A stretch of DNA of 36,927 nt from CAYSWS01 sp965603395 (GTDB lineage: Bacteria > Patescibacteriota > WWE3 > UBA101185 > UBA10185), in assembly GCA_965603395.1 (NCBI GenBank), contig CBFDCV010000003.1:1-36927 (forward strand). The letters are read 5' to 3'. Position numbers and translations under genes: made by a program. The notes beneath the pieces are model-generated. The model saw only the letters and a program-made list of their open reading frames with translations, was not told the origin of the DNA and did not search any database. Positions 21,962 to 32,028 of the stretch are shown in pieces; position 1 is the stretch's first letter, and each line of letters starts with the position of its first letter.

Positions 21962-24049
21962 TCAAGACTTTCCTTTAACTATCTCTTCCGTGATCTGTAC
22001 AGGAACTTCCTCATAGTGGCTGGGCTCCATCGTGAACCCTGCTCTACCTTGAGTTAATCCTCTTAATTCAGTGGCATACCCGAACATATCTCCTAAAGGT
22101 ACTTTGGCATCAATTATGGCGGCCGTGCCCTCCATCTTTGTATTCCCTATCTTACCCCTTTTTGAAGAGATATTACCAATTATATCGCCCATAAATTCTT
22201 CCGGCGTGATAACTTCCAAACTCATAATTGGTTCTAATAAAAACGGATCGCCTCTAGATTGCGCAGTTCTAAAAGCTCCGATCGCAGCCATCTTAAAGGC
22301 CAATTCCGAAGAGTCCACTTCATGGAAAGATCCATCATATAAAGTAACTTTGATGTCTGTAACGGGATAACCAGCTATACCTCCGCATTCGGCGGCTTCT
22401 TTAATCCCTTTTTGCACACCGGGAATAAATTCTCTTGGTATTGACCCTCCTACAATTTTGTTTACAAATTCCAAGCCCACACCCTTTTCCTGAGGTTCCA
22501 TGGTAATAAGCACATGACCATACTGCCCGCGTCCTCCTGACTGTCTAATGTATTTATTTTCTGCACTAACTTTTGTTCTAATTGTTTCTCTGTAAGCTAC
22601 CTGAGGTTTGCCGGTATTAATCTCCACATTGAATTCTCTTCTCATTCGTTCAGCAATAATCTCCAAATGCAGCTCGCCCATTCCGTAAAGCAAAGTTTCT
22701 CCGGTTTCCTCATTAGATTTTATTTTCAAAGTAGGATCTTCTTCTAAAAATTTCTTTAACACCTCGCCTAACTTATCCCTATCGCTCTTTGTTTTAGGCT
22801 CCACTACAACACCAATAACCGGCTCGGCAAATGTAATAGATTCCAATAAGACCTGGTGGCTTTCTTCACATAAAGTATCACCGGTGGTTGTGTCACTTAG
22901 GCCTATAACAGCAGCAATTTCACCGGCATTAATTTCTTTTATCTCTTCTCTGTGGTTAGCGTGCATTAAAAGTATTCGTCCCACTCTTTCTTTATTACCT
23001 TTTGTAGTGTTGGTAACGTAGGATCCGGCTTTTAATTTTCCGGAATAAACTCTAATGTAAGTGAGTCTTCCTACATAAGGATCTGTTTGTATCTTAAAGG
23101 CTAAAGCGGCAAAGGGCTCCTCTACGGTCTCCTCCAACACATAAGATTCCTTTGTATCGACTCTGGTGGCCACCACGTTTTCTACGTCTAAGGGAGCGGG
23201 CAACAATGCTACTACGGTATCCAACACAAACAGAGCTGGAATACCTCTACCGTCTCCTCCAAATATGGGAAAGAACTCACCTGTGAGGGTAGCTTTTCTT
23301 AAACATCTTGTTATTTCTTCTTCTGTTAATTCTTGGTCATTTAAAAACTTTTCCATCATCTGGTCATCGTACTCAACCACCGCTTCTATCAACTTCGTCC
23401 TGTATTCCAATGCTTTTTCTTTCATATCATCAGGAACCTCAATCTCATCAAACTCGTCCTGCTTTAACTCGCTGTATGTATAAGCTTTCATTTTTATGAG
23501 GTCAATGTTTCCGTTTAATTCTTTTTCAAAACCAATTGGTAAGAAGATTGGGTGTGCTTTGGGACTAAGTTTTTTTCTGATGGACTCTAAACTTTTGTAA
23601 AAATTTCCACCAATCTGATTTATTTTATTAATAAAACAAACCCTGGGAACACCATATTTGTTGGCTTGTCGCCAAACAGTTTCAGATTGAGGTTCTACTC
23701 CCATTTTTCCATCAAAAACAACAACAGCGCCGTCTAAAACCCTCAAAGAACGCTCAACTTCGGCTGTAAAATCAACGTGTCCGGGAGTATCAATAATGTT
23801 AATGCGGTAGTCTTTCCAATAGCAGGTAGTAGCAGCGCTTTGTATCGTAATGCCGCGCTCTCTTTCTTGTTCCATCCAATCCATTTGAGTATCTCCGGTA
23901 TGTACCTCACCAATCTTATGCGTCTTACCTGTGTAAAATAAAATACTTTCGGTAGTGGTCGTTTTTCCAGCGTCAATATGGGCAATAATACCAATATTTC
24001 TTATTCTATCTATGGGATATTCTTTTGTTATTTCGTTATTTTCGGCCAC
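21962..24049 (-). CDS. fusA: Elongation factor G with atypical guanine-recognition motifs
   Basis: Drives translocation and ribosome recycling. The 695 residues include the G domain and domains II-V, complete to the C-terminal LRGLTQGRAGFTMEPSHYEEVP. G1 (AHIDAGKT, residues 23-30), RGITI (65-69) and DTPGH (87-91) are standard. G4 reads NKIN at 141-144 instead of NKMD, and the usual G5 GSAFKNKG is replaced by GGDGRGIP at 264-271. It is the str-operon copy, so it is presumably the main EF-G. It starts with GTG; a TATAAT lies two bases upstream, and no ribosome-binding site is visible. Confidence 0.95.
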   Translation of the reverse strand: MAENNEITKEYPIDRIRNIGIIAHIDAGKTTTTESILFYTGKTHKIGEVHTGDTQMDWMEQERERGITIQSAATTCYWKDYRINIIDTPGHVDFTAEVERSLRVLDGAVVVFDGKMGVEPQSETVWRQANKYGVPRVCFINKINQIGGNFYKSLESIRKKLSPKAHPIFLPIGFEKELNGNIDLIKMKAYTYSELKQDEFDEIEVPDDMKEKALEYRTKLIEAVVEYDDQMMEKFLNDQELTEEEITRCLRKATLTGEFFPIFGGDGRGIPALFVLDTVVALLPAPLDVENVVATRVDTKESYVLEETVEEPFAALAFKIQTDPYVGRLTYIRVYSGKLKAGSYVTNTTKGNKERVGRILLMHANHREEIKEINAGEIAAVIGLSDTTTGDTLCEESHQVLLESITFAEPVIGVVVEPKTKSDRDKLGEVLKKFLEEDPTLKIKSNEETGETLLYGMGELHLEIIAERMRREFNVEINTGKPQVAYRETIRTKVSAENKYIRQSGGRGQYGHVLITMEPQEKGVGLEFVNKIVGGSIPREFIPGVQKGIKEAAECGGIAGYPVTDIKVTLYDGSFHEVDSSELAFKMAAIGAFRTAQSRGDPFLLEPIMSLEVITPEEFMGDIIGNISSKRGKIGNTKMEGTAAIIDAKVPLGDMFGYATELRGLTQGRAGFTMEPSHYEEVPVQITEEIVKGKS

Positions 24050-24102
24050 AATTATACTTTATTTGAACTAAAAAGCTTCAAACAGTCCAGAATTTCATAA
24101 TA

Positions 24103-24570
24103 CTAAAACCGTGCAAAGTGAGCAAATGCTCTATTTGATTCAGCAGTTTTTCTAGTTTCATCTCTTTTTCTTACGGCATCTCCTAAACCTTCACTAGCAT
24201 CGCTGAGTTCTTTATGTAAACGGGTAATCATGTCTGTGCCTTGTTTTTTTCTGGCTGCCCTCACAATCCATCTTATGGCCAAGGCTTCTGATCTGTCATG
24301 TTTTAGTGGGTAAGGCACCTGATAAGTTGCTCCCCCTACTCTTCTAGATCTAACTTCCTGGGTTGGCATAACGTTTTTCACTGCTTGTTCGAACATTTTT
24401 ACTGCCTCTTTTCTATCTTCCGAAAGCTTGCCCATAGCACTATAAACTATCTTTTCTGCCGTACTTTTTTTACCACCTTGCATAACCACATTTATTGTTC
24501 TAGTAACTACTTTTGATTTGTAGATGGAATCAGGGATAATTGGTCTTTTTTTAGCTCTTTTGGATCTCAT
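24103..24570 (-). CDS. rpsG: Ribosomal protein S7
   Basis: A 155-residue protein that nucleates assembly of the small-subunit head. It begins MRSKRAKKRPIIPDSIYKS; the conserved blocks VMQGGKKSTAEKIVYSAM and VGGATYQVPYPLKHDR (residues about 78-93) are present, and it ends near FAHFARF like many homologues. It follows rpsL by 3 bp and is followed by a 53-bp gap before fusA. Confidence 0.97.
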   Translation of the reverse strand: MRSKRAKKRPIIPDSIYKSKVVTRTINVVMQGGKKSTAEKIVYSAMGKLSEDRKEAVKMFEQAVKNVMPTQEVRSRRVGGATYQVPYPLKHDRSEALAIRWIVRAARKKQGTDMITRLHKELSDASEGLGDAVRKRDETRKTAESNRAFAHFARF

Positions 24571-24573
24571 GGC

Positions 24574-24987
24574 CTACTCATCGGACTTTTTAGCTCCGTA
24601 CTGTGAGCGTGAACTTTTTCTACCTTCAACTCCCATTAGATCATAAACACCTCTAACAATAGTGTATTTGATACCGGGAAGGTCTTTGACCCTACCGCCT
24701 CTTATCATGACCACTGAGTGTTCCTGTAGGCCGTGGCCTTCTCCAGGTATGTAAGCCGTGACTTCTCTTCTATTAGATAATCTAACTCTTGCCACTTTCC
24801 TTAAGGCCGAATTAGGCTTTTTTGGGGTTTGTGTTTTTACTTGTAAGCAGACGCCTCTTTTAAAAGGTGCTTTTGTACCTTTGTATTCTCTTTTTTTGGA
24901 ATTATAAGTCTCGCCCAGGGCTGGGGTTTTTGCTTTTCTTACTTTAGGTTTTCTTTTCTTTTTTATTAGTTGGTTTACTGTTGGCAT
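24574..24987 (-). CDS. rpsL: Ribosomal protein S12
   Basis: A 137-residue decoding-site protein. It begins MPTVNQLIKKKRK, with the conserved TPKKPNSALRKVARVRL loop and GGRVKDLPG, so the lysines linked to streptomycin response in other bacteria look wild-type. The C-terminus GRKSSRSQYGAKK is typical. It follows rpoC by 2 bp, the ancient rpoC-rpsL junction. Confidence 0.97.
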   Translation of the reverse strand: MPTVNQLIKKKRKPKVRKAKTPALGETYNSKKREYKGTKAPFKRGVCLQVKTQTPKKPNSALRKVARVRLSNRREVTAYIPGEGHGLQEHSVVMIRGGRVKDLPGIKYTIVRGVYDLMGVEGRKSSRSQYGAKKSDE

Positions 24988-24989
24988 AT

Positions 24990-27900
24990 TTATTCTTTTG
25001 AAACTTCAACATCCTCTTCCCCTTCTTCTTCGACTTCCTCCTTTTCCAGACCACTCAAAGTGGGAATTAGCCTTCCTATAATAACATTTTCCTTGAGCCC
25101 TCGTAACTGGTCGACTTTACCCGAAGCCGCTGCGTCTGTCAATACATTACTGGTCTGAATAAATGATGCAGCCGCCAAGAAGCTGTCGCTTACCAATGAA
25201 GATTTGGTTATGCCTAGTAAATATAGTTCTGCTACAGCCGGCTCGCCGCCCTCAGCTAATACTTTCTCATTTTCTTCGACAAAACTATCTTTAGATACTT
25301 TTTCATCTACTAAAAACTCGGTATCGCCGCTTTCATTTATTCGAACATTCTTAAACATCTGCTTAACAATAACCTCTACATGCTTATCATTTAAATTAAC
25401 TCCTTGTGAAGCATAGACATTCTGAATTTCATCAATGATATATCTTTGAGTTTCCTGCACACCGGCTACACTTAATAAATCCCGTAGATCAATATGACCT
25501 GCAGTAAGTTTGTCACCTTTTTTAACCTTAGCTTCATCTTCAACCACAATTTCGGCTAGAGGATCTACCAGGTATTCGTTGATGGTATCCTGACCTGTAA
25601 CATCCACACCCCTCACTAAAATGGTTCTCTCATCACCTGATTTCTGGATCCTTACAGTGCCGTCCAACTCACTCATCAAGGCCAAAGCTTTAGGAGTTCT
25701 GGCCTCCACCAATTCTTCTACTCTAGGCAGACCTTGGGTAATGTCTTTCCCCGCCACACCACCGGTATGAAAAGTTCTCATAGTTAGCTGTGTACCCGGT
25801 TCTCCAATTGACTGAGCCGCAGCCACACCAACAGCTGTTCCTATCATAACTTCTTTATTACTCATGAGATCTAAGCCATAACATCTCTGGCAGATTCCTC
25901 TTCTTCCCTCGCACCTCAGGGGGGATCTGATCATCACTACCTCTGCCCCGGACTTTTCAATGGCCTCAGCAGTTTCCTCATCTATTAAAGTTCCTGCCCT
26001 AGCGATAATCTTCTTTTTCACTTTAACTTTTTCTGCCAAATATCTACCGATAATTCTTGTCGAAAATCCTGCCAGCATTGTTCCTTGCCCCACTTTCATC
26101 TTTCGACTATTTTCTGTACCGCAGTCTTTCTCTTTTACAATAACCTCTTGTGATACATCTACCAACCTTCTAGTTAAATATCCTGCATCGGCGGTCTTTA
26201 GCCCTTTATCTACCAACCCTTTTCTAGCTCCACGGGCCTTTACAAAATACTCTAATCCGGTTAAACCGATCTTATAGTTACCTAATATTGGTACCAAAAC
26301 AGTTTTACCTGTAGGGTCCGCCACCAAGCCAATAATTCCTGCCACTTGGTTAACTTGGCTTCTGGAAGCTCTTGTAGACCCTGATTTAACTAATACTTTC
26401 ACAGGGTTGTCCTCTGACAAGTTTTCCCAAACATCTTCGCTAATTTCGTTCACCACTTTATACCAGGCATCCTCTGTTAATCTCTTAACTTCCTGCTCGG
26501 TTATTAAACCTCTTTTGAAGTTTCTATCAATATCCAGCACCATAGCTCTTCCTCTTTCAACAATCTCCTCTGTGTGTTTTGGCATCTGAATGTCTGACAA
26601 AGCTACTGATTGCCCCGAAATGGTTCCATATTTAAAACCTAAATCCTTTAGATCATCAATTAGTTTTACAACTACCTCATTGTCTTCTGTATCGAATGCT
26701 CTAGTAATAAGGGATGTAATACTTTTTTTATCTATATCATCGTTCAGGTACTCATGGTTTTCAGGAAGTATTCTGTTGAATAAAACTCTACCGGGGCTTG
26801 TTTCTACTATATTCCCGTTAATTCGTACTTTTACTTGTTGTCTCAGATCAACAAGATCATTTACATCCATAGCAAAAATCAGCTCATCTTCATCTGCAAA
26901 AACACCCTCATATGGTTTAAGATCAGTATCTATAGTTGTCATGTAATAAATACCAAAAAGCATGATCTTAGTAGGAATAGACATAGGAGATCCATTTGAA
27001 GGATTAAGTAGGTTTGCGGTAGATATTAGTAATTTCTTGGCTTCTTCTACTGCTTTTTTAGATAAAGGAACATGTACTGCCATCTGATCGCCGTCAAAAT
27101 CAGCATTAAAACCAGAACATACACATAAGTGTAGCCTGATCGAATTTCCTTCGATCAATTTTGGATAAAATGCCTGAATACCTAATCTCCATAAAGTAGG
27201 TGCCCTATTTAACAGCACCGGATGATCTTTTACGGTTTCTTCCAAAATATCCCAAACCTCAGGGCTTCTTTGTTCCAAATAAAATTTTGCGCTTTTAACG
27301 TTCGGTGCATACCCTCTAGCTAATACTTCTTTTAATACATAAGGCTTGAATAACTCTAAAGCCATTTCTTTGGGAATACCGCATGAATTAAGTTTCAATT
27401 TTGGACCATTAATAATAACCCCTCTACCTGAATAGTCGACTCTTTTTCCTAAAAGATTTAACCTGAAAGTTCCCTGCTTACCTTTAATCATGTCAGCTAG
27501 AGATCTTAACTCCTTCTTACCCCTAGAAATTCTGGCTCTTTGTCTTTGCTTAGATGAGTCGAACAAAGCGTCCACAGATTCCTGTAACATCCTCTTTTCA
27601 TTTCTTACAATAATTTCCGGCGCACCTAGATCTAGTAATCTTTTCAGCCTATTATTTCTATTGATTACTCTTCTGTATAAGTCATTTAGGTCTGATGTGG
27701 CAAATCTTCCGCCCTCCAACTGCACCATTGGCCTCAGATCTGGAGGTGTAACCGGCAGTACTTCAACGATCATGTTACTAGGAGGAATACTCGCTCTTCT
27801 AAATTGCTCGATGACTTTTAGCCTTTTAGAGATTTTAATAGCTTTTTGTCCCTTGGAATTTTCAAGCTCCTCTCTTAAATCTACAGAAAGCTGGTTTAAA

Positions 27901-28712
27901 TCCATCTCCTCTAAAATGCCTTGTAGAGCTTGAGCGCCTATGTCCAGTTTGCAGAATGGTTCTATATAGTTATACAAACTTAGGTATTCATTTTCAGATA
28001 AAATAGTATGTAGTTTGATGCTTTCAACCTTCTTTTGGATCATTTTGAAAGTGCTTTCCTGCTCAGTCATTTTTTCCTCATAAGTGTTTCTAACAGTCTG
28101 CACTTTCTGTTTTAGGTCGAACTCCTTTTCCTGAGCTTTTAATTCGTCTCCCTTATCAACTTTTTGTTTTTTAAATTCCTTTTCAACTTCTTTAACATTA
28201 TCTTCCATCTCTTTTTCTAAAATGAGCTTGGCTTTTTCCAGATCTTTTTCAACCTTGCTTATGGATTGAGCTTTTTTATCGTGATTGATATCAGTAATAA
28301 TAAAGGCTGAGAAATATATGACCGATTCCACATTTCTAGGAGTTAGATTTAGCATTAATGCCATCTTGGAAGGAATCCCCCTAAAAAACCAAACATGAGC
28401 TACAGGGGAAGCTAGTTTAATATGCCCCATACGTTCTCTTCTTACTCTGGATGATGTAACCTGCACACCGCACTTATCGCAAATTACGTCTCTGTACCTT
28501 ATACCTTTGTACTTACCGCAGTAGCATTCATAGTTCTTAACCGGACCAAATATTCTTTCATCAAACAGGCCTTCTCTTTCAGACTTGAAGGTTCTATAGT
28601 TTATAGTTTCCGGCTTTGTGACCTCGCCATGAGACCAGGATAGTATTTCCTTACTATCTGCTAAATATATTCGGATGGCTTCAAACTTTTTTAAATCAGT
28701 AAGATTTTTCAC
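24990..28712 (-). CDS. rpoC: RNA polymerase subunit beta prime
   Basis: Catalytic large subunit, 1240 residues. The N-terminal zinc site is C63, C65, C78 and C81; the active-site NADFDGD, whose aspartates bind magnesium, is at residues 536-542; a second zinc ribbon (CEGRRGICQRCYG) follows in the C-terminal half, along with the trigger-loop region TMRTFHTGGVAGKDITQGLPR. An insertion of about 90 residues, highly charged and likely coiled coil, lies at residues 143-235. It starts with GTG, overlapping the rpoB stop as GTGA, and ends in an acidic tail. Confidence 0.97.
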   Translation of the reverse strand: MKNLTDLKKFEAIRIYLADSKEILSWSHGEVTKPETINYRTFKSEREGLFDERIFGPVKNYECYCGKYKGIRYRDVICDKCGVQVTSSRVRRERMGHIKLASPVAHVWFFRGIPSKMALMLNLTPRNVESVIYFSAFIITDINHDKKAQSISKVEKDLEKAKLILEKEMEDNVKEVEKEFKKQKVDKGDELKAQEKEFDLKQKVQTVRNTYEEKMTEQESTFKMIQKKVESIKLHTILSENEYLSLYNYIEPFCKLDIGAQALQGILEEMDLNQLSVDLREELENSKGQKAIKISKRLKVIEQFRRASIPPSNMIVEVLPVTPPDLRPMVQLEGGRFATSDLNDLYRRVINRNNRLKRLLDLGAPEIIVRNEKRMLQESVDALFDSSKQRQRARISRGKKELRSLADMIKGKQGTFRLNLLGKRVDYSGRGVIINGPKLKLNSCGIPKEMALELFKPYVLKEVLARGYAPNVKSAKFYLEQRSPEVWDILEETVKDHPVLLNRAPTLWRLGIQAFYPKLIEGNSIRLHLCVCSGFNADFDGDQMAVHVPLSKKAVEEAKKLLISTANLLNPSNGSPMSIPTKIMLFGIYYMTTIDTDLKPYEGVFADEDELIFAMDVNDLVDLRQQVKVRINGNIVETSPGRVLFNRILPENHEYLNDDIDKKSITSLITRAFDTEDNEVVVKLIDDLKDLGFKYGTISGQSVALSDIQMPKHTEEIVERGRAMVLDIDRNFKRGLITEQEVKRLTEDAWYKVVNEISEDVWENLSEDNPVKVLVKSGSTRASRSQVNQVAGIIGLVADPTGKTVLVPILGNYKIGLTGLEYFVKARGARKGLVDKGLKTADAGYLTRRLVDVSQEVIVKEKDCGTENSRKMKVGQGTMLAGFSTRIIGRYLAEKVKVKKKIIARAGTLIDEETAEAIEKSGAEVVMIRSPLRCEGRRGICQRCYGLDLMSNKEVMIGTAVGVAAAQSIGEPGTQLTMRTFHTGGVAGKDITQGLPRVEELVEARTPKALALMSELDGTVRIQKSGDERTILVRGVDVTGQDTINEYLVDPLAEIVVEDEAKVKKGDKLTAGHIDLRDLLSVAGVQETQRYIIDEIQNVYASQGVNLNDKHVEVIVKQMFKNVRINESGDTEFLVDEKVSKDSFVEENEKVLAEGGEPAVAELYLLGITKSSLVSDSFLAAASFIQTSNVLTDAAASGKVDQLRGLKENVIIGRLIPTLSGLEKEEVEEEGEEDVEVSKE

Positions 28713-31700
28713 TTTTCTTTTTTCTGAGTTTCCTCAGTCACTTCCTTAACTTGATCTCCCTCTTCAATTTTTCCTTTGTCGGAAAAGATTGCTTCTACTA
28801 CTTCTTCGCTAATTTCTGCCGGATCTTTTATATCCAATTTCTCATCCTCCGGCGCTAGCGCCTCTAAACCGATACCAAGTCCATTAAGCTGCCTTACTAA
28901 TAGCTTAAAGGTTTCGGGCACTGTTGGTTCCGGAATTTCATTTCCTTGGATAATAGCGCTGTAAGCCTGGGTTCTGCCTACTAGATCATCTGATTTTATG
29001 GTAAGCATTTCATTTAGTACATGCGCCGCACCATAAGCTTCTAAAGCCCAAACCTCCATTTCCCCGAATCTTTGACCGCCAAACTGAGCTTTACCGCCCA
29101 ATGGTTGCTGTGTAATTAGCGAATATGGTCCGGTAGATCTGGCGTGCATTTTTTCTTCACTCATATGCACAAGTTTTAATAAATAAGTATCTCCGACAAT
29201 AATCTCATCATCAAAAGGTTTACCGGTCCTACCATCAATTAACAATAATTTTCCACTCTTGGGAAATCCGGCTTTAACCAATTCTTTTTCTATGTCTTCC
29301 TCCGGTATAGATTGTAACAATGGTACTTCGTACTTTATACCCAACTTCTCACCAGCCATGCCCAAAGAAGCTTCTAATATCTGACCTACGTTCATTCTTT
29401 TTAACACCGCTTCTGAAGAAAAAACCACATCTATAGCTGTGCCATCCTCTAACATCGGCATATCTATTTCAGGTACGATTGCTGATATAACACCTTTGTT
29501 TCCGTGCCTACCTGCTAATTTATCCCCCATTTCAATCTTTTTCATTTGAGCTACGTATACGGTTATTTCCTCGATAGTTCCGGCAGGGAGATCCTCATTC
29601 TCTTCTTTGGTTACTCTCTTAACACCTATAACCACACCGTGCTGACCATGGGGCATATATAAAGAGTTGTCTCTAACGTCTTTCGCTTTCTCACCAAAGA
29701 TTGCCCTCAATAATCTTTCTTCTGCTGATAACTCAGCCTCGCCTTTTGGTGCAACCTTACCTACTAATATATCTCCTGAATTTACTTTTGAACCTACAGC
29801 CACCACTCCTTCTTCATCTAAATTTCTTAATGCTTCTTCTGAAACATTAGGAATGTCGCCGGTGATCTCTTCCGGACCAAGTTTAGTTTCTAGAACAGGA
29901 ATAGCATGATCGGAAATATGAATTGAAGTCAGAATGTCGTCTTTAACCAAACGGTCGGATATTACAATACCATCCTCAAATTCGTACCCTTCCCAAATCA
30001 TATAAGCTACTTTTACATTGGTACCAATAGCTATGTCCCCATCTTCCGCTGACGGTCCCTCGATCAAAACATCTCCCTTTTTGACTTTGTCTCCAACGGT
30101 TACTCTCACATATTGGTTAAAACAGGTCTTTGTATTGGATTGCTGGAATTTTATAGCTTTATAAGTAGCTTTACCGGCTTTACTATATTTAACCTCCACC
30201 CTATTGGCGTCTGCATAGGTTATCTCGCCACTGTCTTCAGCTACTGTTACTGCGTTTGAGTTTAAAGCAATTTCTTTTTCTATACCGGTTCCTACTATAG
30301 GAGCTTCCGGCTTTATTAACGGTACGGATTGGGACATCTGCTGAGTTCCCATTAGCGCCCTAGCAACGTCATTATTTTGTAAGAAGGGTATTAAACCAGC
30401 ACTAATACCAACAATTTGACTTGGTATGACCTCAATATATTGAGCTAAGGCTGGGTCCCCTAATATGAAGTTCCCGGCTTTTCTAAGAGGTACTTGGCTC
30501 TCTAAAATGTAGTTTTTATCATCAATTTTTACTGATGCGTCTGTAATAAATACTTGCTCTTCTTCATAGGCAGCAAGGTAAACTAGATCATCAGTAACTT
30601 TTATTTTGCCCGACTCTTCCTTTTCCAATCTTAAATACGGTGTTTCCAAAAATCCATATTTATTTACCCTAGCATACATTGACAAATAATTAATTAGACC
30701 AATGTTTGGTCCTTCCGGAGTTCTGACCGGACAAATTCTCCCAAACGATGAATAGTGAACGTCTCTCACTGCCATACTAGCTCTTTCCTTTGTTAATCCT
30801 CCAGGACCCAACACCGACAATCTCCTAAGATGCGCTAAAGAAGTTAGAGGGTTTTGCTGATCTTGAAACTGGGATAATTGTCCTGTGGCAAAAAAGCTAT
30901 GAATGCTTGCCGCTACTGCTCTGGGACTGATCAATACGCCTGGCATGGGAAGCTCTTCCCTGGCCTGCATGGTCATCCTTTCTTTAATGTTCTTTTCCAT
31001 TCTCAAAAAACCGATTCTCATCTGCCACTGTAATAGTTCTCCCACCCTCTTCACCCTTCTGTTGGAAAGGTTGTCTACGTCACTTACTTTACCTAAACCG
31101 TTATTTAGTTCAATAATTCTTTTAACTATGGTAATAAGATCTTCCAATTGTAGTAATCTGAAATCCGGTGTATTAGGAAAATCGTGACCTAACTCCTGGT
31201 TAAGTTTAAATCTACCAACCTTACCTAAACTGTATCTTCTAGGGTTGAAAAATAGTGCGTTTACATATGACTTTGCATTATCCAATACTAAGGGCTCTCC
31301 CGGTCTTTGCTTTCTATAAACTTCCAGGCATGCTTCGTCAAAACCGTTGGAAGGATCTTTAGCCAGTGTGCTTTCTGTATAGTTAATTTCAGGGTTTGTT
31401 TCTACAGCTTCAAAAGCGCTTCTTATGTCATCATCGGTTTCTAGACCAAAAATCCTTAGCAAAGTGGTGATAGTCATCTTCCTTTTTCTATCGATTTTAA
31501 CGTTAATGACACCGCTTCTGGAAGTTTCAATTTCTAACCAAGCTCCGTTTTTAGGTAGTACTTTAGCCCCTCCTAATAGTTGTCCCGTAACGGGAGATGT
31601 ATCCCCTGTAAAAAGTACACCTTCAGACCTTATGAGTTGGTTAATGATAACCCTTTCAACGCCATTAATAATAAAAGTCCCCCATGATGTCATAAGGGGG

Positions 31701-32014
31701 ATATCGCCCATGTAGATCTTTTGCTCTTTTTTCTTCTTTTCGATGGTATCTTCTAAAGTAGCCTTTAAATACCAGGAGGCCTCATAAGTCCTGCCGGCGT
31801 GAATAGCTTCATCTACAGTTAAATTTTCCTTTTCGATTTCAGGATTCGATAGTTTTAAAACCCAGCCTCTGCCTGAATAGTCCTCTATGACGCCTAATTC
31901 GTTTAAGATCTCGTTAATTCCGTCTTTTAACAACCAGTCGTACGCCTCCAGCTGCACATCCATCAGGTTAGGCAAGGCTAATTCTCTTTTTAGTTTCGAA
32001 AATGATTGTCGCAT
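28709..32014 (-). CDS. rpoB: RNA polymerase subunit beta
   Basis: Second catalytic subunit, 1101 residues, without the large lineage inserts of E. coli beta. The rifampicin-pocket region (QLSQFQDQQNPL, then HLRRLSVLGPGG) keeps the Asp, His and Ser that matter in E. coli. The C-terminal GDKLAGRHGNKGVIS and GGKAQFGGQRFGEMEVWALEAYG (KAQFGGQRFGEMEVWALE) are standard. The ATG lacks a ribosome-binding site; a promoter-like TTGACA lies about 90 nt upstream. The usual upstream neighbours rplJ and rplL are absent; signal peptidase I is there instead. Confidence 0.97.
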   Translation of the reverse strand: MRQSFSKLKRELALPNLMDVQLEAYDWLLKDGINEILNELGVIEDYSGRGWVLKLSNPEIEKENLTVDEAIHAGRTYEASWYLKATLEDTIEKKKKEQKIYMGDIPLMTSWGTFIINGVERVIINQLIRSEGVLFTGDTSPVTGQLLGGAKVLPKNGAWLEIETSRSGVINVKIDRKRKMTITTLLRIFGLETDDDIRSAFEAVETNPEINYTESTLAKDPSNGFDEACLEVYRKQRPGEPLVLDNAKSYVNALFFNPRRYSLGKVGRFKLNQELGHDFPNTPDFRLLQLEDLITIVKRIIELNNGLGKVSDVDNLSNRRVKRVGELLQWQMRIGFLRMEKNIKERMTMQAREELPMPGVLISPRAVAASIHSFFATGQLSQFQDQQNPLTSLAHLRRLSVLGPGGLTKERASMAVRDVHYSSFGRICPVRTPEGPNIGLINYLSMYARVNKYGFLETPYLRLEKEESGKIKVTDDLVYLAAYEEEQVFITDASVKIDDKNYILESQVPLRKAGNFILGDPALAQYIEVIPSQIVGISAGLIPFLQNNDVARALMGTQQMSQSVPLIKPEAPIVGTGIEKEIALNSNAVTVAEDSGEITYADANRVEVKYSKAGKATYKAIKFQQSNTKTCFNQYVRVTVGDKVKKGDVLIEGPSAEDGDIAIGTNVKVAYMIWEGYEFEDGIVISDRLVKDDILTSIHISDHAIPVLETKLGPEEITGDIPNVSEEALRNLDEEGVVAVGSKVNSGDILVGKVAPKGEAELSAEERLLRAIFGEKAKDVRDNSLYMPHGQHGVVIGVKRVTKEENEDLPAGTIEEITVYVAQMKKIEMGDKLAGRHGNKGVISAIVPEIDMPMLEDGTAIDVVFSSEAVLKRMNVGQILEASLGMAGEKLGIKYEVPLLQSIPEEDIEKELVKAGFPKSGKLLLIDGRTGKPFDDEIIVGDTYLLKLVHMSEEKMHARSTGPYSLITQQPLGGKAQFGGQRFGEMEVWALEAYGAAHVLNEMLTIKSDDLVGRTQAYSAIIQGNEIPEPTVPETFKLLVRQLNGLGIGLEALAPEDEKLDIKDPAEISEEVVEAIFSDKGKIEEGDQVKEVTEETQKKEK

Positions 32015-32028
32015 GGGCTACAATAAAT

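Noticed and set aside
24051..24056. TATAAT just before the fusA GTG as a promoter
   Set aside because: A start 7 nt downstream would fall inside the coding sequence, and no later start codon keeps the G1 region.
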